64,000 bases of DNA from Candidatus Dechloromonas phosphorivorans (GTDB taxonomy: Bacteria > Pseudomonadota > Gammaproteobacteria > Burkholderiales > Rhodocyclaceae), in contig JADJMS010000005.1 of assembly GCA_016709495.1 (NCBI GenBank), positions 62,001 to 126,000 on the forward strand, written 5' to 3'. Positions 45,960-54,214 of the stretch are shown here, one piece after another. A program made the translations under genes and the position numbers. The number at the start of each line of letters is the position of its first letter. The stretch's first letter is position 1. Below the pieces are notes generated by a model. The model was given only the letters and a program-made list of their open reading frames with translations, was not told the origin of the DNA and ran no database searches.

Positions 45960-46813
45960 TTGCCTTTACGTGCCTTAAGCTCGTCTTCCAGCTCGCGGAA
46001 GCTGGGCCGCGAATGCGAATCAAGTGTTTTCCGCCCGAACTCGACAGCAACTGCCGGCGCATAACCTGACATCGACGCCAAAAGGACCATCTTGATCAGC
46101 TTATAAATACCGGCGCTCTCTTTAGCCTTTTGCTCAAGCAATTTAGCAACCGGCTCGACAAAGCCATACGCAATAAGAATACCGAGAAAAGTACCGACCA
46201 ACGCCCCGCCAATCATCTTGCCGAGCACCGCCGGCGGACTGCCTACCGACCCCATCACATTAACCACGCCCATCACCGCAACGACAATACCGAAAGCAGG
46301 TACAGCACCCGCAATGTTCGCCACTACGTGGCCCGGCTCTTCGGCTTCATGGTGATGCGTCTCCAGCTCGACATCCATCAAACTTTCAATTTCAACGGTG
46401 TTCAAGTTTCCACCAACCATCATGCGCAAGTAATCGGTTACGAATTCCATTACATGATGGTCGTGCACCAAATTCGGATATTTACTGAAAATCGGGCTCG
46501 AATCAGGATTCTCAATATCTCCTTCAATCGACATCAGGCCTTCTTTGCGGACCTTGCCCAGAATCTCGAACAACATGGCCAGGGCATCAACGTAAAAAGC
46601 CTTGTTGAATTTTGACCCTTTCAAAATCCCGGGCACCGCACCCACCGTGGCCTTGATGATGCCTATGTTGTTTGACGCAACAAAATAACCGATTGTCAGA
46701 CCGATAATTGCGACATATTCGAGAGGCACCCACAACGCAAGGAGACTACCGTGAACTGCGTATGTCCCTAGCGCTGAAGCAAGAATGATTACATAACCGA
46801 TGATCAGAAACAT
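45956..46813 (-). CDS. motA: Flagellar motor stator protein MotA
   Basis: MotA forms the ring around MotB and couples ion flow to rotation. I start at the ATG at 46813 (MFLIIGYVIILASALG), with GGGG in front; the frame is open 69 bases further but reads as polar sequence. The 285 residues have four membrane helices, the large cytoplasmic loop with GLMSIEGDIENPDSSPIF and the conserved prolines in AGAVPAFGIVVAVMGVVNVM. It is the first gene of the long minus-strand chemotaxis run and is divergent from the NUDIX gene. Confidence 0.95.
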   Translation of the reverse strand: MFLIIGYVIILASALGTYAVHGSLLALWVPLEYVAIIGLTIGYFVASNNIGIIKATVGAVPGILKGSKFNKAFYVDALAMLFEILGKVRKEGLMSIEGDIENPDSSPIFSKYPNLVHDHHVMEFVTDYLRMMVGGNLNTVEIESLMDVELETHHHEAEEPGHVVANIAGAVPAFGIVVAVMGVVNVMGSVGSPPAVLGKMIGGALVGTFLGILIAYGFVEPVAKLLEQKAKESAGIYKLIKMVLLASMSGYAPAVAVEFGRKTLDSHSRPSFRELEDELKARKGK

Positions 46814-46968
46814 GCGGAGCCCCCAACCGCGCCAGGATTCAGTCAGCGCGCAGTTCTTATAAGTAAGCGCTATTGTAAACACAGGGCTTACCGGAAGGCA
46901 AAGAAAGAAAGGGCTATATCAGCCAGGTCACTGCTTTTAGCCTTGGTGAGCAATGGTAAACTCAGCAA

Positions 46969-47529
46969 ATGCCACCAAGCCCAGACTCCTCAGCCATTTG
47001 CTTCTGCCCTATTTGCGGTGCACCAGCAAATTTCTTGACGCCGGAAGGTGATTCACTACCTCGCCACGTCTGCGGCCGTTGCGGCCACATAAACTATCAG
47101 AACCCGCGTTTGGTGGTTGGCTGCGTCGCCGAATACGATGGCCGCATCCTTCTCTGCCGACGTGCCATCGAACCGCGCTATGGTTTTTGGACACTACCAG
47201 CCGGCTTTATGGAAAATGGTGAAACGACATCTCAAGGAGCTGCACGCGAAACGCTGGAAGAAGCTGGGGCGATCGTTGAAATCGATGCCGCCTTTGCGCT
47301 CTACAGCATTGCACACATTCACCAAGTCCATCTTTTCTATCGCGGCCGCCTGCCTAGTCCAATCTACGCGGCGGGAATAGAAAGCCTTGAAGTTGTGTTA
47401 TTTGAACCAACGGCCATTCCCTGGGATGAACTCGCCTTTCGTAGCGTCAAACTCTGCCTGCAGCGTTATCTGGAAGATCGGCAAACAGGCCGCTTTGGTT
47501 TTCACGAAGCAGAACTGCCACCCATCTGA
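46969..47529 (+). CDS. NUDIX hydrolase with N-terminal zinc ribbon
   Basis: NUDIX enzymes cleave nucleoside diphosphates linked to another group. The 186 residues start with a zinc-ribbon-like region (CPICGAP and CGRCGHINYQNP, residues 13-46) and then the NUDIX box GFMENGETTSQGAARETLEEAG, cited here by its key residues G, E, RETLEE and G (about residues 79-101). The ADP-ribose/NADH pyrophosphatase-like group fits, but the substrate cannot be read from the sequence. It is divergent from motA and converges on the TonB-like gene. Confidence 0.9.
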   Translation: MPPSPDSSAICFCPICGAPANFLTPEGDSLPRHVCGRCGHINYQNPRLVVGCVAEYDGRILLCRRAIEPRYGFWTLPAGFMENGETTSQGAARETLEEAGAIVEIDAAFALYSIAHIHQVHLFYRGRLPSPIYAAGIESLEVVLFEPTAIPWDELAFRSVKLCLQRYLEDRQTGRFGFHEAELPPI

Positions 47530-47541
47530 TTCAACACCAGA

Positions 47542-48206
47542 TTATTCTTCGAGTGAAAAATGGATTGGCAGATCAATCGCGAAATCTCGCCACGCAATGA
47601 ATCAGGCAATCTGGCGGCGCGGACTGCCAAAACCAGCATTTCCAAGGCCTGCTGATCGAGAATATCCTGACCGCTTGAACGACTCAGGCTAACCTGCGGC
47701 ACCGGCAAACCCGCGCTGGTGCTGACCACAATAACAACGACACCTTCCAAACCACGCTGCCGGGCAAATGCCGGGTAACGTTTATAGCGCCGAGCTTCTC
47801 GACTCAAATTCAGGCGGTATTCACGCAGGCCATCCTGACTGATGGCTTCAACAGGTTTGGCATGCGCTTCGCCAATTTGCGCTTCGCTGCTGGTCGTATT
47901 TGTTGCCAACGATGGTGATGCTGCAGATGCCGCTGACTCAGGCATAACCAGACCAGCCTTTTCAATGGCTGGTCCGCTCGCCTTGGGCAAGGGCGTGGCA
48001 ATTCGCGGAATGGCAAGGCTCGGCTTAACTTCACCCGGCATATCTACCGACCTGGCGGGCTGGACCTCCTGCTTTTGTTGCAGTAGCGCTTCAATTGCTG
48101 CAGATTGCCCTTGTGGCGAACTTGTTACGGTCGACGGCAAAAAATCGCTAAAAATTAGCAACACCAAGGCATGCAAGGTAAGCGACAACGCAACCCAGCG
48201 AAACAT
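47542..48206 (-). CDS. TonB-like energy transducer family protein (one-base frameshift near the end)
   Basis: The protein has an N-terminal membrane helix (about residues 5-22, WVALSLTLHALVLLIFSDF), a Pro/Ala-rich periplasmic linker and a C-terminal TonB domain (YKRYPAFARQRGLEGVVVIV, SLSRSSGQDILDQQALEMLV). The frame breaks near 47575: GEISRLICQ should be RFDLPIHFSLEE, so one T is missing. The repaired end is at 47542, leaving a 12-base gap to the convergent NUDIX gene; as written the frame runs on to 47502. Repaired length is 221 residues. I start at the ATG at 48206 because of an AGGAA upstream. No exbB/exbD is nearby. Confidence 0.85.
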
Positions 48207-48233
48207 CACGCTTATTCCTGCGGCTTCATACAT

Positions 48234-48266
48234 AAAAAATCCCCCGTCAGCTTAACCGAACGGGGG
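48234..48266 (-). terminator. Intrinsic terminator after the DUF3149-like gene
   Basis: CCCCCGT and ACGGGGG can pair around a 12-base loop, and a T-rich run follows on the minus strand. It lies between the small protein gene (ends 48306) and the TonB-like gene, separating the oxidase-linked genes from tonB. Confidence 0.75.
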
Positions 48267-48305
48267 AATCGGCTGCCGGCAATGCGGCAGGCAAAATAGG
48301 CAGAT

Positions 48306-48446
48306 TTATTTGCCGAGCTTGCGTGACTCTTCTTCCATATTCTTAGAGTACATCTTGCCCATTGCATAGCCAATGACCAAGACGCCAACAATCACGCCCA
48401 AGCTCATCAAGCCGATATCGCTACCAAACAAAAGTTCCCAAGCCAT
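48306..48446 (-). CDS. DUF3149-like small membrane protein
   Basis: A 46-residue protein starting MAWELLFGSDIGLMSLGVIV, with one membrane helix (about 12-32) and a polar, Glu/Lys-rich tail. A very strong ribosome site (GGGAGGTGA) lies 4 bases before the ATG, so it is almost certainly translated. The sequence resembles DUF3149 proteins of betaproteobacteria, named from memory. It lies 34 bases after the ccoH gene and may belong to the same transcript. Function unknown; a role in oxidase assembly or stability would be a guess. Confidence 0.8.
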   Translation of the reverse strand: MAWELLFGSDIGLMSLGVIVGVLVIGYAMGKMYSKNMEEESRKLGK

Positions 48447-48480
48447 AAGTCACCTCCCAGTAACAAACAAACGTTAAAAA

Positions 48481-49004
48481 TCACTTAGCTTTTCTCGCCA
48501 CAAGGCGCAACGCCTCGCCCGAATCAACCAGCCATTCACCCTGAAGGCGCCAGTCACCTGACGGATCTTCAATTGAAACAACCCAGCGTCCAGCAACCGC
48601 AACCGGTATCTGACCGCTATAAAAACCCTGTCCGTCAGATGTCATCTTGATCAACTGATCCTGTCCGGCTTGTGTCGGATGAGCCAGTTTGACGGTGACT
48701 AGATCCGGCATTTTGACATCCGATCCCGAGCCAAGCAGCAAACGAAAGTTTTGCCCCGAGCGCATCAAATCAGCGTGCAAGCCAAGGGTCTCTGCCTTGT
48801 GGTCGCGCTGTAATCGTTGGTTCAGCGTCATCCCCTCTTTGTAATAATCATCAGAAACCAGACCGTCGTTACTAACCACAGCCAACCAAGGGTGGTTATT
48901 CCGGCAACAATTACAATTCCTGGCCCCGCCATCAGAATCCACGGCCAGGGTTCCTTGTACCAGGGTTGCTTGTCAGAGGATTTCAAAATCATTGTCGCGC
49001 TCAT
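48481..49004 (-). CDS. ccoH: FixH/CcoH family oxidase assembly protein (one-base frameshift)
   Basis: CcoH is needed for assembly or stability of cbb3 oxidase. The N-terminal part KQPWYKEPWPWILMAGPGIV with the membrane helix is in one frame. The rest, starting near WLAVVSNDGLVSDDYYKEG, is in another. One missing T at about 48888 explains the switch (ITTLWLAVVSND) and gives 174 residues. The ATG at 49004 lies 1 base after the ccoG stop; another Met four codons in is possible. The YYKEG motif is the family hallmark. Confidence 0.88.
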
Positions 49005-49005
49005 G

Positions 49006-50418
49006 TTATGGCATCAAAAAAGTGGCTTTTTCGTGAACCGCGATCTTGTCGTGGTTCTGTGCCTTGATATCAAAATAAATTGTGTTCGCACCCTTTTTAC
49101 CAGACTCTGGCGGCACGCGCACAACAATGGTTACTTCATGGTTTTCAGCACTACGCACTTCAACAATGCGCTCACCGACAATTTCAACCCCCTCCATGCC
49201 CTCAACAGAAAGCGCATAACGCTTAGGCTCTTCCGTTGTATTCATGATCTTGAGGTTATAGACGTTTTCGATACGACCATCATCTGCTTCACGCGCCAGC
49301 AGGGAACGGTCACGAATGACGTCAACCTTGAGTGGTACACGTGTCGCCAGTGACCACGCCGAGGCAATCACAATCCCGACCAAAATAACAGTGTAGAGAA
49401 CAATACGTGGACGCAGGATGTGGGCAACCACTTCTTTGTGCGACAAGTGCTTGGAAAGAGCGGTTTCCGTGGTGTAACGGATCAAACCGCGTGGCTTGCC
49501 AATTTTGTCCATGACCGGGTCACAAACATCGATACAGGCACCGCATCCAATACATTCATACTGCATACCCTTGCGAATATCGATACCGGTCGGGCAAACC
49601 ACGACGCACAGACCACAATCCACGCAGTCCCCCAAGCCTCTAGCATCTTCGCCTTTGCGTTTGGCACCACGTGGTTCGCCACGTTCCGAATCGTAAGTAA
49701 TAACCAGTGTATCCGGATCGAACATGACACCCTGGAAGCGTGCATACGGGCACATATGCTTGCAAACCTGTTCGCGCAAGAACCCAGCTTGCATGTAGAA
49801 AAAACCGGCATAAAAGAAGGTCCAGAACAGTTCCCAACCGGACAGGTTAAACGGTAGCTCCTGAATCAATTCGCTGGTTGGGGTGAAATAGGCAACCAGA
49901 GTAAAGCCAGACCACAGCGCAATAACAATCCAAGCCGCATGCTTGATCAGCTTCAGGCTGATTTTGCGGGCATCCCATGGCGCCTTATCGAGCTTCATCC
50001 GCTTGGAGCGGTCACCCTCGATACGGTTTTCTATCCACATGTAAATTTCGGTGTAGACCGTTTGCGGGCAAGCATAGCCGCAGAACAGCCGACCAGCGAT
50101 TGCCGTGAACAGGAACAACGCATAGGCTGCAATAATCAGCAACAGGGCAAGATAGAACACATCCTGCGGCCAGAGAACCAGCCCGAACATATAGAACTTA
50201 CGTTCGGCCAAATGGAAAAGAACCGCCTGACGGTCATTCCATTGCAGCCAAGGCAAACCGTAAAACAGTAGTTGAGTAAAAAACACCAGAACCCAGCGCC
50301 AAGAATCCCACCATCCCTTGACTTCACGGATGTAGATCTTCTTGTGCTTTTCAATTAAAGGAACAGCCTGCAGGACTACAGCAGGCTTTTCATTAGATGA
50401 GAGTTTGGTTGGTTCCAT
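49006..50418 (-). CDS. ccoG: Cytochrome c oxidase accessory protein CcoG (FixG/RdxA)
   Basis: CcoG is a membrane ferredoxin-like protein involved in copper reduction for cbb3 oxidase assembly. The 470 residues have membrane helices at about 45-62, 85-110, 160-180, 195-215 and 335-355. The cysteine motifs are CGYACPQTVY, CKHMCPYARFQG and the two 4Fe-4S patterns CVDCGLCVVVCPTGID and CIGCGACIDVCDPVMDK. The C-terminal region is an Ig-like periplasmic domain. An FNR-type site lies 68 bases upstream, which suits oxygen control. Confidence 0.96.
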   Translation of the reverse strand: MEPTKLSSNEKPAVVLQAVPLIEKHKKIYIREVKGWWDSWRWVLVFFTQLLFYGLPWLQWNDRQAVLFHLAERKFYMFGLVLWPQDVFYLALLLIIAAYALFLFTAIAGRLFCGYACPQTVYTEIYMWIENRIEGDRSKRMKLDKAPWDARKISLKLIKHAAWIVIALWSGFTLVAYFTPTSELIQELPFNLSGWELFWTFFYAGFFYMQAGFLREQVCKHMCPYARFQGVMFDPDTLVITYDSERGEPRGAKRKGEDARGLGDCVDCGLCVVVCPTGIDIRKGMQYECIGCGACIDVCDPVMDKIGKPRGLIRYTTETALSKHLSHKEVVAHILRPRIVLYTVILVGIVIASAWSLATRVPLKVDVIRDRSLLAREADDGRIENVYNLKIMNTTEEPKRYALSVEGMEGVEIVGERIVEVRSAENHEVTIVVRVPPESGKKGANTIYFDIKAQNHDKIAVHEKATFLMP

Positions 50419-50485
50419 AGGGTGACTATATCCGTATCAATATTGCGCTAAACCCATATTGTTCAGCCGAAGGCCAAACGCAATC

Positions 50486-50499
50486 TTGATACAGATCAG
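50486..50499. promoter_or_regulatory. FNR/Anr-type binding site upstream of ccoG
   Basis: TTGATACAGATCAG matches TTGAT-N4-ATCAA at 9 of 10 positions. It is 68 bases before the ccoG start, in the gap after the ccoP terminator. Such boxes activate cbb3 genes at low oxygen in many proteobacteria; the effect here is inferred. Confidence 0.6.
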
Positions 50500-50521
50500 A
50501 GGTAATTGCTTATAAAAAAAC

Positions 50522-50552
50522 AAAAAAACGGGGCGGTTATCCGCCCCGTTTT
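50522..50552 (-). terminator. Intrinsic terminator after ccoP
   Basis: AACGGGGCGG and CCGCCCCGTT form a 10-base stem with a 4-base loop, followed by T7 on the minus strand. It lies 7 bases after the ccoP stop and ends the ccoNOQP transcript; ccoG then has its own FNR-type site. Confidence 0.88.
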
Positions 50553-50558
50553 AACCAA

Positions 50559-51454
50559 TTACTTGGCGCCTTGACTCAGGCTATAAACATAAGCCGTCAG
50601 CAGGTGAATTTTGCCATCGCCCAAGAAAGCCTTCCATGAAGGCATCTTGTTTTGACGACCACCATTGATGGTTTCGGTGATGGTTGCTTCTGAAGAACCA
50701 TACAACCAGACCTTATCGGTCAGGTTAGGAGCGCCAACTGCGTGCATACCCTTGCCTTCAGGACCGTGACAGCCAAGACAGCCAGCCGAGGCAAATGCTT
50801 TACCCTTGGCAGCACGTACGGAGTCATTTGGCAGACCAGACAGCGAACGGACGAAGTTTGCCAGATCTTTGACCGTATCCGCACCCAACTGAGCGTGCGG
50901 AGGCATAACGCCCATGCGACCATTGTTCAGCGTTTCCTTGATCTGCTCCGGTTCGCCACCATACAGCCAGTCGCCGTCGGTCAGATTCGGGAAGCCCTTG
51001 GCACCACGCGCATCAGCACCGTGACACTGCATACAGTAGGTCAGGTACAGACGTTTACCCATTTCCATGGCTTGTTTGTCACCGGCAACGGCCTTGACAT
51101 CCATCGCCAGGTACTTGTCAAACAAAGGTTTGACCGTGGCATCCATCTTGTCCACTTCAATCTTGTGCGCGCCGACTGATGACCAACCCAGCACCCCTTG
51201 AAGCTACCCATACCGGGATAAAGAATAAAATAGACAATTGCAAAGACCACGGTCCCGATGAACAACCAACTCCACCAACTCGGCATTGGATTGTTGTATT
51301 CCTCGAGAGTTTCATCCCAGACATGACCCATGGTCTTGCCCGGCGTGAATGTGGCTTTGCTCTGCATGTAGAGGAGAAGTGCGCAGGCCAGAACGCTACC
51401 TGCCGTGATCACGATCACATACATGTTCCAAAAATCGCTAACGAAATCGCTCAT
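50559..51454 (-). CDS. ccoP: cbb3 oxidase diheme cytochrome c subunit CcoP (one-base frameshift)
   Basis: CcoP delivers electrons to the oxidase. The N-terminal membrane part (MSDFVSDFWNMYVIVITAGS, PMPSWWSWLFIGTVVFAIVY) and the heme part are in different frames. They meet at a G4 run (plus C4 at 51194-51197); one more G gives GSFKGVLGWSSVGAHK and a 298-residue protein. Two heme c sites are present: CMQCHGADARG and CLGCHGPEGKG. It directly follows ccoQ by 15 bases. The gene product is required for the oxidase, so an error is more likely than loss. Confidence 0.92.
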
Positions 51455-51469
51455 TTGCTTTCCTTTATC

Positions 51470-51646
51470 TCAGCGCGGATGCGACATCTTGGATGTCGCA
51501 TCCTGATCATCATTTTCTGCGAACGGCAGATTGGCAGCTTCGTCAAACCCCTTTTTGCTGCCTTTACCGTAGGCCCAGGCAACAATCCCCAGGAAGCAAA
51601 GCAACCCCAAGACTGTTGTTATGGAACGCAGATCGTTGATGTCCAT
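51470..51646 (-). CDS. ccoQ: cbb3 oxidase small subunit CcoQ
   Basis: CcoQ (FixQ) is a small single-helix subunit that stabilises cbb3 oxidase. The 58 residues read MDINDLRSITTVLGLLCFLG and continue with a membrane helix (to about residue 26) and the typical polar tail GKGSKKGFDEAANLPFAEN. The ATG lies 3 bases after the ccoO stop and ccoP follows 15 bases later. Position between ccoO and ccoP makes the call firm. Confidence 0.93.
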   Translation of the reverse strand: MDINDLRSITTVLGLLCFLGIVAWAYGKGSKKGFDEAANLPFAENDDQDATSKMSHPR

Positions 51647-51649
51647 GGC

Positions 51650-52288
51650 TTATTGCTTCATGGTGCTCAATGCCGTACCCATGCCCTGCAGGTAAGCAAT
51701 GAGAACATCCATTTCCGTCTTGTCACCGATGGCGGCCTTGGCCCCCTTGATTTCCTCGTCGGTGTAAGTCGGAATGCCACGAGCGTTTGCATAGCCACGC
51801 ATCAACTCCATCTTGGCCACTACGTCAGCGCCGACAGTATCCTTAGCCTTATTACCCGCCAAGAATGCGAAGGCAGGCATATTGGACTCCGGCACCACGT
51901 CACGCGGATTCATCAGGTGAGCACGTTGCCACTCGTCTGAATAACGACCACCGACGCGATGCAGATCAGGACCGGTACGCTTGGAACCCCACTGGAACGG
52001 GTGATCGTATACAAACTCACCGGCAACAGAGTAATGACCATAACGCTCGGTTTCTGCGCGGAACGGACGAATCATCTGCGAGTGGCAGAGGAAACAACCT
52101 TCCCGAACATAAACATCGCGACCGACCAGGCGAACCGCATCGTAGGGCTTGGTACCCTCAACCGGCGTCGTTGTAGATTTCTGATAGAAGAGCGGAACGA
52201 TTTCCAGCAGGCCGCCAATACTGACCACCAACAAGGTCAGAACAATAAGCAGTCCTACACTCTTCTCAATTTGCTCGTGTTTCAACAT
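51650..52288 (-). CDS. ccoO: cbb3 oxidase monoheme cytochrome c subunit CcoO
   Basis: CcoO is the membrane-bound monoheme subunit. The 212 residues have one N-terminal membrane helix (about 10-32, VGLLIVLTLLVVSIGGLLEI) and the heme c motif CFLCHSQMIRPF near residue 65, with the distal methionine probably in ESNMPAFAFLAG. The C-terminus is of normal length. It lies between ccoN and ccoQ with gaps of 16 and 3 bases. Confidence 0.97.
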   Translation of the reverse strand: MLKHEQIEKSVGLLIVLTLLVVSIGGLLEIVPLFYQKSTTTPVEGTKPYDAVRLVGRDVYVREGCFLCHSQMIRPFRAETERYGHYSVAGEFVYDHPFQWGSKRTGPDLHRVGGRYSDEWQRAHLMNPRDVVPESNMPAFAFLAGNKAKDTVGADVVAKMELMRGYANARGIPTYTDEEIKGAKAAIGDKTEMDVLIAYLQGMGTALSTMKQ

Positions 52289-52304
52289 TATTATTTCCCC
52301 CTAA

Positions 52305-53729
52305 TCAGGCGTGATGAGCGACAGGAACATTCACCGTCACATCCTGAGTCTTGCCACCGGCCATGGTCTTGAACATGTTGTAAGCCATGATCAACATACC
52401 GGACAGGAACAGGACACCACCCAGCCAACGGATCGCCCAGAACGGGTAGGAGCCCTTGACCGACTCAACAAAGCTGTAAGCCAGCGTACCGTCAGCATTG
52501 ACTGCGCGCCACATCAAGCCCTGCATCACACCGGCAATCCACATCGAAGCGATGTAAAGAACGGTGCCGATGGTAGCGATCCAGAAGTGGGTCGTAACCA
52601 GCTTGGTGCTATACATTTCGGTCTTGCCGAAGAGCTTTGGCAGCAGGTAGTAGATGGAGCCGATGGAAACCATGGCAACCCAACCCAAAGCACCAGAGTG
52701 CACGTGACCCACAGTCCAGTCCGTGTAATGCGAAAGCGCATTAACCGTCTTGATTGCCATCATCGGGCCTTCAAACGTAGACATACCGTAGAAAGACAGC
52801 GAGGTGATCAGGAACTTCAGGATAGGATCGTCGCGCAGCTTATGCCAGGCACCCGACAAGGTCATGATGCCGTTGATCATGCCACCCCAGGACGGAGCCA
52901 GCAGAATCAGCGAGAAAACCATACCGACAGACTGGGTCCAGTCAGGCAGCGCGGTGTAGTGCAGGTGGTGCGGACCCGCCCACATGTACGTAAAGATCAG
53001 CGCCCAGAAGTGGACCACGGACAAACGATAGGAGTAAACCGGACGGCCAGCCTGCTTCGGAACGAAGTAGTACATCATGCCCAAGAAGCCCGCAGTCAGG
53101 AAGAATCCCACTGCATTGTGTCCGTACCACCACTGAATCATCGCATCCTGAACACCGGAATAGACTGAGTAAGACTTGGTCAGCGACACAGGAACAGCAG
53201 CGCTATTAACCAAGTGCAACAGAGCAACAGCGATGATAAATGCACCAAAGAACCAGTTCGCCACATAGATATGGGAAACTGTGCGCTTGGCGATCGTGCC
53301 AAAGAAGACCAGCGCGTAAGAAACCCAGACCAGCGTGATCAGGATATCGATCGGCCACTCAAGTTCGGCATACTCTTTGCTCTGCGTGATACCCAGTGGC
53401 AGCGTGATGGCAGCCAACAGGATGACAATTTGCCAGCCCCAGAATGTAAATGGAACCAGCGGCCCACCCCAAAGACGGGTGTGGCAGGTACGCTGAACGC
53501 ACCAGTATGAAGTTGCAAACAATGCACAGCCACCAAACGCAAAAATAACCGCATTGGTATGCAGCGGACGCAGACGGCCAAAGTGCAGGAAGCCAAGATT
53601 CAGCTCCGGCCAGACCAACTGAGCCGCAATGATGACACCGACCAGCATGCCAACAATGCCCCATATGACGGTCATTACAGCGAATTGCCGTACGACCTTG
53701 TCGTTATATGTGGTTTTCGTCACAGACAT
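52305..53729 (-). CDS. ccoN: cbb3 oxidase catalytic subunit CcoN
   Basis: CcoN holds the heme b and heme b3-CuB centres where oxygen is reduced. The 474 residues have about 12 membrane helices. Candidate metal ligands are the histidines in FGRLRPLHTNAVIFAFGG, WWYGHNAVGFFLT, MWAGPHHLHYTALPDW and THFWIATIG and in DWTVGHVHSGALGWV. The gene is intact and starts the ccoNOQP operon. An FNR-type box lies 100 bases upstream. A high-affinity oxidase of this kind supports growth at low oxygen. Confidence 0.97.
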   Translation of the reverse strand: MSVTKTTYNDKVVRQFAVMTVIWGIVGMLVGVIIAAQLVWPELNLGFLHFGRLRPLHTNAVIFAFGGCALFATSYWCVQRTCHTRLWGGPLVPFTFWGWQIVILLAAITLPLGITQSKEYAELEWPIDILITLVWVSYALVFFGTIAKRTVSHIYVANWFFGAFIIAVALLHLVNSAAVPVSLTKSYSVYSGVQDAMIQWWYGHNAVGFFLTAGFLGMMYYFVPKQAGRPVYSYRLSVVHFWALIFTYMWAGPHHLHYTALPDWTQSVGMVFSLILLAPSWGGMINGIMTLSGAWHKLRDDPILKFLITSLSFYGMSTFEGPMMAIKTVNALSHYTDWTVGHVHSGALGWVAMVSIGSIYYLLPKLFGKTEMYSTKLVTTHFWIATIGTVLYIASMWIAGVMQGLMWRAVNADGTLAYSFVESVKGSYPFWAIRWLGGVLFLSGMLIMAYNMFKTMAGGKTQDVTVNVPVAHHA

Positions 53730-53828
53730 GAACCCACCTCTCGTTAATGAAAAAGACTGGATACCCCCCTCCCTGAAACCAAGGGCGGCACATAGATGCG
53801 GATGTTATTGTAGTTCACGCAAGAGCTT

Positions 53829-53842
53829 TTGACATAGATCAA
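53829..53842. promoter_or_regulatory. FNR/Anr-type binding site upstream of ccoN
   Basis: TTGACATAGATCAA matches TTGAT-N4-ATCAA at 9 of 10 positions. It is 100 bases before ccoN, between the ccoS terminator and the ccoN start, and would allow induction of the oxidase at low oxygen. Confidence 0.65.
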
Positions 53843-53909
53843 CCTACCGAATATCTAGGTCAAAATATTCACAAAGTTGTAGCGTTAGACACAAACATAA
53901 AACGTGGAC

Positions 53910-53937
53910 AAAAAAAGGGTGCGTCTCAACGCACCCC
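53910..53937 (-). terminator. Intrinsic terminator after ccoI-ccoS
   Basis: GGGTGCGT and ACGCACCC form an 8-base stem with a 4-base loop, followed by T7 on the minus strand. It separates ccoS (ends 54023) from ccoN. Confidence 0.85.
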
Positions 53938-54022
53938 AACCCCAACAGAGAACTTTTGCGCAGCTTTCGCTTTGCCTGAGACAGATATTGCCTGCGATCT
54001 CCTGGAAGCATGTTGACGCAAG

Positions 54023-54214
54023 TCAAACTTTTTCAGAATTTGTCTTTTCCTGAGGTTTTATTTCGGGCGTCAACTGGTCATCGTCCATCAGTATGCGAAA
54101 ACCCGGCCCTTCAAGATCATCAAACTGACCACTGCGTACTGACCACCAAAAAACCAGCGCAATCAGGAAGACCAGCACGACCGACACGGGGATCAGCAAA
54201 TAAATACTTTCCAT
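54023..54214 (-). CDS. ccoS: cbb3 oxidase maturation protein CcoS
   Basis: CcoS is a small membrane protein needed to insert cofactors into cbb3 oxidase. The 63 residues from the ATG at 54214 read MESIYLLIPVSVVLVFLIAL, a single helix, then FWWSVRSGQFDDLEGPGFRI, the family motif. A longer in-frame start is possible but would add 28 residues that are read from ccoI in another frame. The start overlaps the ccoI stop by 1 base. Confidence 0.93.
   Translation of the reverse strand: MESIYLLIPVSVVLVFLIALVFWWSVRSGQFDDLEGPGFRILMDDDQLTPEIKPQEKTNSEKV

Noticed and set aside
46814..46968. Possible sigma-28 promoter upstream of motA (TAAA followed by GCTGATAT on the minus strand)
   Set aside because: The spacing is 3 bases shorter than sigma-28 requires and no other pairing of boxes fits; left out as a feature.
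54012..54025. TTGACGCAAGTCAA, an FNR-like palindrome at the end of ccoS
   Set aside because: It lies at the ccoS stop, upstream of the terminator at 53910-53937, and about 280 bases before ccoN; a better placed box exists at 53829-53842.
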